Shown here: positions 1-5,476 of the stretch, piece after piece | Numbering within the stretch: the first letter of the stretch is position 1 | How the letters are laid out: each line of letters starts with the position of its first letter | From: an uncultured Bacilli bacterium | GTDB taxonomy: Bacteria; Bacillota_I; Bacilli_A; RF39; UBA660 | Assembly: GCA_934098445.1 (NCBI GenBank) | Contig: CAKOOW010000028.1 | Coordinates: 1-14,710, forward strand | Direction of reading: 5' to 3' | Length of the DNA: 14,710 nucleotides | The notes under the pieces: generated by a model | Database searches by the model: none | What the model saw: the letters and a program-made list of their open reading frames with translations, nothing else | What the model was told of the DNA's origin: nothing | Made by a program: the position numbers and the translations under genes

Positions 1-193
1 TCAAAAGACCAATTTCACCACTCAACTTATTCTTTTGGGCTTTTAAACCATCTTTTTTGGTTTGAGTTTCACGAACTTTAATATCAAAATCATAAACTTC
101 ATCGACTAGAGGTAATTTTTCATCTTGAAATTTCTTTTTTATATTTTCTTTAACAAGTTCTCTATTTTCTCTAATTAATTTAATATCTATCAT
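1..193 (-). CDS. serS: Seryl-tRNA synthetase, N-terminal part (cut by window edge)
   Basis: The 64 visible residues begin MIDIKLIRENRELVKENIKK and continue with LPLVDEVYDFD and a KKDGLKAQKNKLSGEIG segment. This is the characteristic start of bacterial SerRS: the first strand and helix followed by the long antiparallel coiled-coil arm that binds the extra arm of tRNA-Ser. The enzyme charges tRNA-Ser with serine in the cytoplasm. The catalytic class II domain lies outside the window, so active-site residues cannot be checked. The ATG at 193 is preceded by a good ribosome binding site (AAGGAAGG, about 6 nt upstream). A dedicated promoter lies at 221-249, giving a leader of only about 20 nt. There is therefore no room for a T-box riboswitch, which often controls serS in Firmicutes. 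Confidence 0.93.
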   Translation of the reverse strand, partial: MIDIKLIRENRELVKENIKKKFQDEKLPLVDEVYDFDIKVRETQTKKDGLKAQKNKLSGEIGLL

Positions 194-220
194 ACATAAT
201 CCTTCCTTGACAATAAAATA

Positions 221-249
221 ATTATATTACTTTTATTTGGTATACGCAA
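221..249 (-). promoter_or_regulatory. Sigma-A-type promoter of serS
   Basis: On the minus strand, TTGCGT (-35, 244-249) and a perfect TATAAT (-10, 221-226) are separated by 17 bp. The expected transcription start near 214 leaves a leader of about 20 nt before the serS ATG. It lies in the gap between serS and the upstream gene. Confidence 0.65.
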
Positions 250-283
250 GTTTCTTCCCTATTTTTCAGGCTTTTTATTTGAT

Positions 284-826
284 TTAAATATTTTTTAGCC
301 CTAATTTAGTATGAATAAGCTTTAAAGTGTTAGTAATAAACTTTTCATCCGTACTTAAAAGATAGGCAATACTTTTGGTATCATATTGACTTTTAATAAT
401 GCCATAACGCAAGGCAAAAATAATAATTTCTTTAGGCTCTAAAAGACGTAGCATTTCTTGATAGGTTTCACTATTTAAAAAATCAGAAAGCAACTCCCAA
501 AGTCTGGGGTCATACCCCTTAGCTTTTCTTGCTAAAGTAAAGTAATCATCCTGAGCTTTTTTTTGTTTCTCTTTTTGTTTATACTCCGAAATCATCCGGA
601 ATTTCTCCGGCATTTTCGTGTTTAATAGTGCTAGTAACTCTTTAGTTTCTTCGGTATTTAAAGGAATGACATTTAACTCTTCATAAGTTTTACCATATAT
701 TCTTTTTAAAAGAGTTAATTCTTTCTTACTTAGACTAACCAAAGCCGTCTTAAAAGTATCATCATCAACCGTTCGAAAAATTTTTCTTAAAGGAATATTT
801 GTTATATCTGTGCTTATTGTTGCCAT
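284..826 (-). CDS. Small protein with sigma-70 region 4-like helix-turn-helix, possibly in tandem
   Basis: 180 residues, no signal peptide and no membrane segment. The C-terminal part (about 128-178) reads LLEPKEIIIFALRYG, then a DTKSIAYLLSTDEKFI segment and an LKLIHTKLGL ending. This matches the pattern of sigma-70 region 4 (a helix ending in LRYG, then the IA-x-x-L turn and a recognition helix). An earlier stretch at 32-45 (LSKKELTLLKRIYG) resembles the beginning of the same domain, so there may be two region-4-like units joined by a lysine-rich linker (83-92). No region 2 is visible, so it is not a complete sigma factor. A DNA-binding or RNA-polymerase-associated role is inference. The ATG at 826 has a purine-rich AGAAGAAG upstream and its own promoter, so the gene is probably monocistronic. 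Alternative: an unrelated helical protein with a chance HTH match. Confidence 0.6.
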   Translation of the reverse strand: MATISTDITNIPLRKIFRTVDDDTFKTALVSLSKKELTLLKRIYGKTYEELNVIPLNTEETKELLALLNTKMPEKFRMISEYKQKEKQKKAQDDYFTLARKAKGYDPRLWELLSDFLNSETYQEMLRLLEPKEIIIFALRYGIIKSQYDTKSIAYLLSTDEKFITNTLKLIHTKLGLKNI

Positions 827-853
827 AAATCTTCTTCTTTCACAATGCCTTCT

Positions 854-882
854 ATTATAAATATTAATGCTTATTTTGGCAA
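854..882 (-). promoter_or_regulatory. Sigma-A-type promoter of the sigma-4-like gene
   Basis: On the minus strand, TTGCCA (-35, 877-882) and a perfect TATAAT (-10, 854-859) are spaced by 17 bp, with about 20 nt of leader before the ATG at 826. The -35 begins directly after the stop codon of the upstream membrane-protein gene. Confidence 0.75.
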
Positions 883-1515
883 CTAGTAACCGTTCTTTTT
901 TACAATTCTGATGGTCAAAAGATTTAGAAGAATAAGAACAATAGTGCTAAAGACATTAGTATTGGGAAAAAGACTAAAGGATAAGAATCTTCCTAATAAA
1001 ATTTCTAGTAAGAGAAAGGAAAAAGTAATTATCTCCACTAGATATCTTACCTTCTTTAGAAAATATTTCTTAGTTATAAAGGAGCTTAAATAATTAAGAA
1101 AATTAATATAAAGATACAAATTTGCTAGAAATAGAAATATATCTTTAAGAAAAGTGAAATTAAAAGTACTAATAAAACTAAAATAAATCAGAAAAACGAA
1201 AAGAATTATGCTAATTAACAGAAATGGTAATTTATTATCTTGATATCTTTTAGGAACATTAGTCTTTTCAAAACGATGAGCATTCAAAAGATAAACTATG
1301 ATGCCAATAAGTATCCCCTTTTCTAAATAAGTAAAAGTATTTAATTTTAAGAAAATAACATCTAAACTAGCGGTAATATTCTTGGAAAACTCCCAAAAAT
1401 AAAGACCAGTTCGAAAAGAAAGAGCCTCTATATATTCATAAGTATGTAAAAAATAAATAATTATGATAAGGGCTATAGAGTTAATTAAACGATTATTCTT
1501 AAGATAATACTCCAT
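883..1515 (-). CDS. Unrecognised six-helix integral membrane protein
   Basis: 210 residues from the chosen ATG at 1515. About six hydrophobic segments can be seen: one near the N-terminus (SIALIIIIYFLH), one starting GILIGIIVYLL, a long one starting LPFLLISIILFVF, one around DIFLFLANLYLY, one around ITFSFLLLEILLG, and a last one around TIVLILLNLL, followed by a basic IRIVKKNGY tail. Short loops carry Lys/Arg. I see no motif of a known transporter or enzyme family and assign no function. The reading frame can be extended to a GTG at 1527, but the ATG at 1515 is preferred because GGTGATC (1519-1525) pairs with the distal part of the anti-Shine-Dalgarno sequence at a suitable distance. The gene follows sufU by about 53 bp and may be read from the suf operon or from a weak local promoter. 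Confidence 0.72.
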   Translation of the reverse strand: MEYYLKNNRLINSIALIIIIYFLHTYEYIEALSFRTGLYFWEFSKNITASLDVIFLKLNTFTYLEKGILIGIIVYLLNAHRFEKTNVPKRYQDNKLPFLLISIILFVFLIYFSFISTFNFTFLKDIFLFLANLYLYINFLNYLSSFITKKYFLKKVRYLVEIITFSFLLLEILLGRFLSFSLFPNTNVFSTIVLILLNLLTIRIVKKNGY

Positions 1516-1518
1516 TAC

Positions 1519-1525
1519 GATCACC
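1519..1525 (-). promoter_or_regulatory. Ribosome binding site of GGTGATC type that decides the start
   Basis: GGTGATC is complementary to the 5'-side part of the 16S anti-Shine-Dalgarno tail (full complement AGGAGGTGATC). Although only 3 nt separate it from the ATG, the distance from an aligned GGAGG core would be about 8 nt, which is normal. It therefore supports ATG 1515 over GTG 1527. Confidence 0.6.
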
Positions 1526-1531
1526 ACTTTT

Positions 1532-1560
1532 ATTATAAACTAAATTCCTTTATTTTAGAA
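1532..1560 (-). promoter_or_regulatory. Possible weak promoter of the membrane-protein gene
   Basis: A perfect TATAAT (1532-1537, minus strand) lies 16 bp upstream of the ATG at 1515. The hexamer 17 bp further upstream is TTCTAA, a poor -35. The very short leader that would result makes this uncertain. Confidence 0.3.
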
Positions 1561-1568
1561 AAAAAACT

Positions 1569-2006
1569 CTACTTTTCAGGAGAATTTTTATAGTTTAAGA
1601 TAGCTTTTTTTAAACCTAACCAAGGTAACATAGCACAGTGTTTACGGTTTTGCTGTTTATAAATTTCACCATACGCTAAAGCCTCTTTTAAGTCTTCTGA
1701 CTCAGTTCCCTCTTCAATCATAGATTCATATTCTTCACTTAATCTTAAAGCTTCATCTAAACTTTTATTTTCTAAAAGCTTAATCATAACCGAAGTGGCG
1801 GAAGTCGAAATAGCACAGGCTTCGCCGTCAAAATAAACTTTCTTAATAATATTATCTTCTATCTTTAGATATATATCAATATTGTCTATACAAGATTCAT
1901 TATTAGAGTTCACTTTAATATAATCATTTTTATCAGCTGGTACTTCTTTATTATAAGGATACATATAATTATCCATTATAATTTCTCTTCTTAATTCATT
2001 ATCCAT
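1569..2006 (-). CDS. sufU: SufU, zinc-dependent sulfurtransferase of the SUF system
   Basis: 145 residues. SufU takes persulfide sulfur from the cysteine desulfurase SufS by Zn ligand exchange and passes it to the SUF scaffold in the cytoplasm. The expected ligands are present: C39 and D41 (in the family C-G-D motif, here C-I-D), C64 (GEACAIS) and C124 (KHCAMLPW). The N-terminus aligns with Bacillus SufU (RREIIMDNYMYPYNK versus family RQVIMDHYKNPRNK), which supports the ATG at 2006. That ATG directly follows the sufS stop codon (TAA-ATG), so translation is coupled and the ribosome binding site (AAGAGATGA) lies inside sufS. Last suf gene here; no sufB follows. Oddity: Gly of C-G-D replaced by Ile40. 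Confidence 0.93.
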   Translation of the reverse strand: MDNELRREIIMDNYMYPYNKEVPADKNDYIKVNSNNESCIDNIDIYLKIEDNIIKKVYFDGEACAISTSATSVMIKLLENKSLDEALRLSEEYESMIEEGTESEDLKEALAYGEIYKQQNRKHCAMLPWLGLKKAILNYKNSPEK

Positions 2007-3203
2007 TTATATCATCTCTTTTAATATTCTATTTTTATCACTTAGAAGTTCTACTAAACGATCAATTTCATCTTTGGTATTATAAAGATAAAGACTAACG
2101 CGACAAGTATTTCGAACGCCAACAGCATCTTTTAAGATTTTGGCACAGTGATTTCCGGCTCGAACGCAGATATTATATTTATCTAGGTAAACGGCAACAT
2201 CTTGTGAAAAAATGCCATCTACATTAAAGGCCACAATACCGGTATCCGCTTCCAGATTTATAATATCAATGTGTTTTAAGTCAACTAATTTGTTAATTAA
2301 ATACTGACGAAGTTCGCGTTCATGATTATAAATATTATCCATGCCGATATTAGTTAAATAATCGATAGCAGCGCCAAGACCAATAGCTCCTGCAATATTT
2401 GGAGTGCCGGCTTCTAGGCGAGTTGGTAAGTCTTTTAAATAAACTTCATTAATATTGTCAAATGATTCGTTCATTCCTCCCCCAAGGTTAATTGGTTCCA
2501 TATTACTAAGTAGTTCTTCTTTACCATATAATACCCCAATACCGGTTGGCCCACATAATTTATGACCAGAAAAAGCTAAAAAGTCGCAATCTAAATCTTG
2601 AACATCAGTCTTCATATGAGGAACGCTTTGAGCCCCATCAACAACTAAAAAAGCATCATTCTCATGGGCAATTTTGGCAATTTCCTTAATTGGACGTAAA
2701 TCCCCAATAACATTCGTAACCATGGCTAAAGAAATAACCTTGGTATCTTTGGTAATACTTTTCTTGACATTTTCAATAGTCACATAATAATTAGCATCTA
2801 AAGGAATGTAATTAACTTTTAGATTTAATTCTTTAGCTAAGCGAAACCAAGGCAAAACATTTGAGGCATGTTCGGACTTAGTTATTAAAATCTCATCACC
2901 AGGTTCTAAAATATTAGAGAAAAAACCAGTAGCAATATAATTTAAGGACTCAGTAGCGCCACTAGTAAAGACAATTTCTTTTCTACTCTTAGCATTAAGA
3001 AATTTTTGCACTTTATTTCTAGCTAATTCATACTCGGTATCAACTTTTAAAGAAGTCTTATAGTCGCCACGATGGGCATTAGCAGTATATTCGGTATAAT
3101 ATTCTTCAATTTTTTTAACCACACTTAAAGGCTTTAAGGTTGTAGCCCCATTGTCTAGATATGTTATATTGTTAAAAAGAAAAGGAAAATCTTCTCTATG
3201 CAT
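2007..3203 (-). CDS. sufS: SufS, group II cysteine desulfurase
   Basis: 398 residues, normal length for SufS. It is a fold-type I PLP enzyme that removes sulfur from L-cysteine, giving alanine and an enzyme-bound persulfide. Visible landmarks: DNGATT (17-22), the ring-stacking histidine H112 in KSEHASNVLPW, DGAQSVPH (189-196), the PLP Schiff-base lysine K215 in FSGHKLCGPTGIG, the RLEAGTPN segment (262-269), and the catalytic cysteine C353 in VRAGNHCAK. In most relatives that loop reads VRAGHHCAQP, so His351 and the Gln/Pro pair are changed here. The C-terminal NTCRVSLYLYNTKDEIDRLV is typical. A perfect AGGAGG ribosome binding site, overlapping the sufD stop codon, precedes the ATG at 3203. 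It works with SufU encoded immediately downstream. Confidence 0.96.
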   Translation of the reverse strand: MHREDFPFLFNNITYLDNGATTLKPLSVVKKIEEYYTEYTANAHRGDYKTSLKVDTEYELARNKVQKFLNAKSRKEIVFTSGATESLNYIATGFFSNILEPGDEILITKSEHASNVLPWFRLAKELNLKVNYIPLDANYYVTIENVKKSITKDTKVISLAMVTNVIGDLRPIKEIAKIAHENDAFLVVDGAQSVPHMKTDVQDLDCDFLAFSGHKLCGPTGIGVLYGKEELLSNMEPINLGGGMNESFDNINEVYLKDLPTRLEAGTPNIAGAIGLGAAIDYLTNIGMDNIYNHERELRQYLINKLVDLKHIDIINLEADTGIVAFNVDGIFSQDVAVYLDKYNICVRAGNHCAKILKDAVGVRNTCRVSLYLYNTKDEIDRLVELLSDKNRILKEMI

Positions 3204-3210
3204 AAATAAA

Positions 3211-3216
3211 CCTCCT
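3211..3216 (-). promoter_or_regulatory. Consensus ribosome binding site of sufS
   Basis: AGGAGG on the minus strand lies 7 nt before the sufS ATG and overlaps the sufD stop codon (TAGGAGG). This is the strongest Shine-Dalgarno sequence in the suf operon and confirms the sufS start. Confidence 0.85.
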
Positions 3217-3859
3217 ATTTAATATTTTCTTTTAAAACACTCTTTAAGAAACCATCAACAATCAATTTAGTAGCAGTCTCATTATCAATACCTTTACTAT
3301 TTAAGTAGAATAAATAATCTTTATCAATACTACTAATAGTGGTGTTATGAATGGCATTGACACTATCACTTCTAACCAGCAAATTAGGAACAATTTCATT
3401 TTCCGTATCATTAAGAGCAATAATTCTTAAGTTTTCCAAAATTTCATTATCTTTAGTATTTTCAGAAACCATAGATGTCGCAACACTTTTGATTAAGCCT
3501 TCATCCTTGGTAACACCATGGAAATTAATTCTAGATGTATTTTGGTTACCACTGATATTAGCATCTAATTTGATATTGCTTGACACTGAAGTTTCTAGGC
3601 TATAATTAAATTCGATGTAAGAATCGGAAAGTGCTTCAATATCAAGGGTAAAGTTATTAATATTGGCATTTTTACGATTATACAAAAGTTTACTATGGGG
3701 TTCCATAATAATCTTTAAATCTAAATCGGTATTATTATCATAGTCATTGATTGTATTACTTCCACTGATATTTAAAATCAATTTAGAAGTCTTAATCTCT
3801 AGGTTTTGATAAGAGTTGTTGATGCTTACATTACTGTCTTTCACTAATAATTTATTCAT
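3215..3859 (-). CDS. sufD: Short SufD-like SUF scaffold subunit
   Basis: 214 residues, about half the usual SufD length (roughly 400-450). The N-terminal half is rich in alternating polar/hydrophobic strands, as in the SufB/SufD beta-helix. The C-terminal part carries family landmarks: ALNDTENEIVPNLLV, the V-x-A-I-H segment with H171 (family V-x-A-x-H-G-A), and YLFYLNSKGI followed by ETATKLIVDGF, matching the conserved YL-x-SRGI and EA-x-x-L-x-x-GF. There is no cysteine anywhere in the protein, so it lacks the sulfur-accepting cysteine of SufB and fits SufD better. The ATG at 3859 is chosen over an in-frame TTG at 3868, which sits only 2 nt after the AGAGG ribosome binding site. The gene lies 15 bp after sufC and 11 bp before sufS. 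It likely forms a SufBCD-type complex with SufC and a SufB encoded elsewhere. Confidence 0.82.
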   Translation of the reverse strand: MNKLLVKDSNVSINNSYQNLEIKTSKLILNISGSNTINDYDNNTDLDLKIIMEPHSKLLYNRKNANINNFTLDIEALSDSYIEFNYSLETSVSSNIKLDANISGNQNTSRINFHGVTKDEGLIKSVATSMVSENTKDNEILENLRIIALNDTENEIVPNLLVRSDSVNAIHNTTISSIDKDYLFYLNSKGIDNETATKLIVDGFLKSVLKENIK

Positions 3860-3874
3860 AATTTTCAAAACCTC

Positions 3875-4621
3875 TTATAACATTTGTCCTAAATCGGTGT
3901 TAAAACCATTTTCTTCGATTTTTTTAGCTACGGAAACATCGCCAGTAAAGCTAATATGTTTATCCTTAATAATATGGACAAAATCTGGTTTGATAATATC
4001 TAAAATATTACTATGATGGGTAATTATCAAGATACTAACCTTCTTATTTTGCGACTCGTAATAATCCATAATTGAGTTAGCACATACCTTTAAGGCATCG
4101 ACATCAAGACCACTATCAAGCTCATCTAAAATTAGAAATTTTGGTTCTAACATCCACATATGCATAAGCTCATTTTTCTTTCGTTCGCCCCCACTCATTC
4201 CATCATTTATATTACGATGAATAAAAGAAGATGGTATATCTAATCGCTTGCACACTTCTTGGATTTTCTTATTAAATTGATATAAATCGATGGAATGTCC
4301 TTCTCTATTAGCTAAAGCCATTCTAAGCATATCCGCATTAGTAACCCCTTCAATAGCTAATGGACTTTGGTTAATAAGCATAATCCCCATCTTGGCTCTA
4401 AGATCAGGAGCTAAATTAGTAATATCTGTATCCATAAACTTAATGGAACCCTTGGTAACTTCGTACTTACTATCACCCATAATAGCTTTGCAGATACTGG
4501 ATTTTCCGATACCATTGGGACCCATAATAGCATGAATCTCTCCCTCTTTAATTTCTAAATTAAAATTATTTAATAATTCCTTGTCTTCAACTTTCAGACT
4601 TAAATTTTCTATTTTTAACAT
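3875..4621 (-). CDS. sufC: SufC, ABC-type ATPase of the SUF scaffold
   Basis: 248 residues, full length. SufC is a soluble ABC ATPase that dimerises on the SufB/SufD scaffold and drives its opening for Fe-S cluster assembly. The domains are in order: Walker A GPNGIGKSS (34-42, K40), Q-loop glutamine Q85 in LINQSPLAIEGVT, the ABC signature MSGGERKKNE (142-151), Walker B and D-loop LILDELDSGLD (163-173), the SufC-type signature, and the H-loop histidine H202 in IITHHSNILD. The family usually has THYQRLLD at the last site, so the H-loop neighbourhood is diverged but the switch histidine is kept. It is the first gene of the leftward suf operon. A possible extended -10 promoter lies at 4671-4679, and a weak GGTG ribosome binding site precedes the ATG. 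Confidence 0.95.
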   Translation of the reverse strand: MLKIENLSLKVEDKELLNNFNLEIKEGEIHAIMGPNGIGKSSICKAIMGDSKYEVTKGSIKFMDTDITNLAPDLRAKMGIMLINQSPLAIEGVTNADMLRMALANREGHSIDLYQFNKKIQEVCKRLDIPSSFIHRNINDGMSGGERKKNELMHMWMLEPKFLILDELDSGLDVDALKVCANSIMDYYESQNKKVSILIITHHSNILDIIKPDFVHIIKDKHISFTGDVSVAKKIEENGFNTDLGQML

Positions 4622-4670
4622 ATTAATCGCACCATTCTATAATTGTCTTTTGCTTTTTTCATCGTTATTT

Positions 4671-4679
4671 ATTTTACCA
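4671..4679 (-). promoter_or_regulatory. Extended -10 promoter candidate of the suf operon
   Basis: On the minus strand TGG-TAAAAT forms an extended -10 element (TG-N-TAAAAT), about 50 nt upstream of the sufC ATG. The hexamer 17 bp upstream (TGTATT) is a poor -35, as is often tolerated with an extended -10. Confidence 0.45.
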
Positions 4680-4743
4680 TAGTCTAGTTAAAAAATACAC
4701 TATTTATTGTAGCTTTTCGAAAGTTTTTTAGAAAGTTTCTAAC

Positions 4744-4773
4744 CCCTTATATAATAAGGAAAATCCCTTATAT
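4744..4773. repeat. Direct repeat CCCTTATAT, 21 bp period, first copy inside an inverted repeat
   Basis: CCCTTATAT occurs at 4744-4752 and 4765-4773, start to start 21 bp, i.e. two turns of the helix. The first copy also forms the left arm of CCTTAT-ata-ATAAGG (4745-4759). This spacing would suit a dimeric or cooperative DNA-binding protein, but in such AT-rich DNA chance is possible. Confidence 0.4.
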
Positions 4774-4784
4774 TTAGGCTATCT

Positions 4785-4814
4785 TAGTATATAGATTATA
4801 TACTAGTTTTTTTT
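4785..4814 (+). terminator. AT-only hairpin followed by T8, terminator- or attenuator-like
   Basis: A perfect 9-bp inverted repeat TAGTATATA (4785-4793) and TATATACTA (4797-4805) with a 3-nt loop is followed one base later by eight T (4807-4814) on the plus strand. It has the form of an intrinsic terminator, but the stem holds only one G-C pair and is weak. No plus-strand gene ends upstream, so if functional it would act on the recU leader. Confidence 0.35.
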
Positions 4815-4878
4815 AAACCACAAGTAATATTTGTCGGGAAAAATACCAAAAAAACTACCCAAGAAAAGTAAACTATAG

Positions 4879-4884
4879 TATAAT
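4879..4884 (+). promoter_or_regulatory. -10 element candidate of recU
   Basis: TATAAT within TATAGTATAAT is a perfect -10 hexamer. No good -35 is seen 16-18 bp upstream (ACTACCCA region). It overlaps the ATG at 4883, so transcription from it would start near 4891 and exclude that ATG, leaving the GTG at 4901. Confidence 0.4.
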
Positions 4885-4890
4885 GTTTGT

Positions 4891-4896
4891 GGTGAT
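4891..4896 (+). promoter_or_regulatory. Ribosome binding site GGTGAT that decides the recU start
   Basis: GGTGAT pairs with the distal part of the anti-Shine-Dalgarno sequence and lies 4 nt before GTG 4901, equivalent to about 8 nt from an aligned GGAGG core. This is the same arrangement as at 1519-1525 and favours GTG 4901 as the recU start. Confidence 0.55.
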
Positions 4897-4900
4897 GCAA

Positions 4901-5476
4901 GTGAATTACCCAGGTTTAAAAAAAGAATATGTTAAAATTAAACACAGCTATGGAAATCGTGGTATGGATTTAGAGACTTTACTTAATGAGACTAATGAGT
5001 ACTATTTAGAAAAAGATATAGCCGTTATATATAAGAAGCCAACACCAATAGGAATTAATAAAGTTCGTTTTGAAAATAATAAACAAGTGATAAAAGAAGC
5101 CTATTTTAAAAGTCAATCAACCCTTGATTATAATGGGATTTATAAAGGATATTACGTTGATTTTGATGCGAAAGAGACTTTAAGTAAGACGGCATTTCCC
5201 TTATCGAATATTCATGAGCATCAGTTAGAACATATTAGAAGAATAGATAGACATGGTGGGATTGCTTTTTTAATTATTAAGATGAATAATACTTATTTTA
5301 TCTTAGGAGCAAGCAAAATCATTGAATTTGTGGATAATAATGAGCGAAAGTCAATTCCTTATTCATATATTTTAGAAAATGGTTTAGAAATAAAAGAAGG
5401 ATTTAGACCCCCACTTGATTATATTAAGGGTGTAGATAAATTAATTAAGGAGATGGATTATGAAAAAAACAAGTAA
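4901..5476 (+). CDS. recU: Holliday junction resolvase RecU
   Basis: 191 residues from the GTG at 4901 (an in-frame ATG at 4883 would add 6). RecU is the Firmicutes resolvase that cuts four-way DNA junctions in recombinational repair and chromosome segregation. Features: NYPGLKKEY at the N-terminus, GNRGMDLE (18-25), NEYYLEKDIAVIYKKPTP, a DYNG-IYKGYYVDFDAKET stretch and AFPLSNIHEHQ. By alignment from memory with Bacillus RecU, D76, D89 and K91 form the PD-(D/E)XK metal-binding site. The middle acid is Asp where most relatives have Glu (DFEAKET), an allowed variant of the motif. The start at GTG agrees with the family N-terminus and with the GGTGAT site. It overlaps ponA by 17 bp, the conserved recU-ponA pairing of Firmicutes. 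Confidence 0.94.
   Translation: MNYPGLKKEYVKIKHSYGNRGMDLETLLNETNEYYLEKDIAVIYKKPTPIGINKVRFENNKQVIKEAYFKSQSTLDYNGIYKGYYVDFDAKETLSKTAFPLSNIHEHQLEHIRRIDRHGGIAFLIIKMNNTYFILGASKIIEFVDNNERKSIPYSYILENGLEIKEGFRPPLDYIKGVDKLIKEMDYEKNK

Larger units (their letters stand above)
4622..4900. other. Divergent sufC/recU intergenic region with several repeats
   Basis: 279 bp without a convincing gene, very AT-rich. It holds the sufC promoter candidate (4671-4679), the palindromes TTTCGAAA (4715-4722) and TAGAAA-g-TTTCTA (4729-4741), two GAAAGTTT copies 12 bp apart (4719-4726, 4731-4738), an inverted repeat CCTTAT-ata-ATAAGG (4745-4759), two CCCTTATAT copies exactly 21 bp apart (4744-4752, 4765-4773), and a longer AT inverted repeat followed by eight T (4785-4814). 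A TATAGTATAAT block sits at the recU start. The arrangement looks regulatory, but no known operator consensus is recognised. Confidence 0.5.

Noticed and set aside
194..283. T-box riboswitch for serS
   Set aside because: The promoter at 221-249 leaves only about 20 nt of leader, and no T-box motif or antiterminator is present.
911..1093. Plus-strand open frame of 60 codons
   Set aside because: It lies fully inside the membrane-protein gene on the other strand, is a Lys/Arg-rich complement of hydrophobic codons, and has no ribosome binding site.
1555..1590. Terminator after sufU
   Set aside because: There is a run of eight T after the stop codon on the minus strand, but only a 3-bp stem (CTC/GAG) can be drawn before it.
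3351..4535. Plus-strand open frames opposite sufD and sufC
   Set aside because: They are antisense to clearly recognisable genes, show no motif, and arise from the low frequency of antisense stops.
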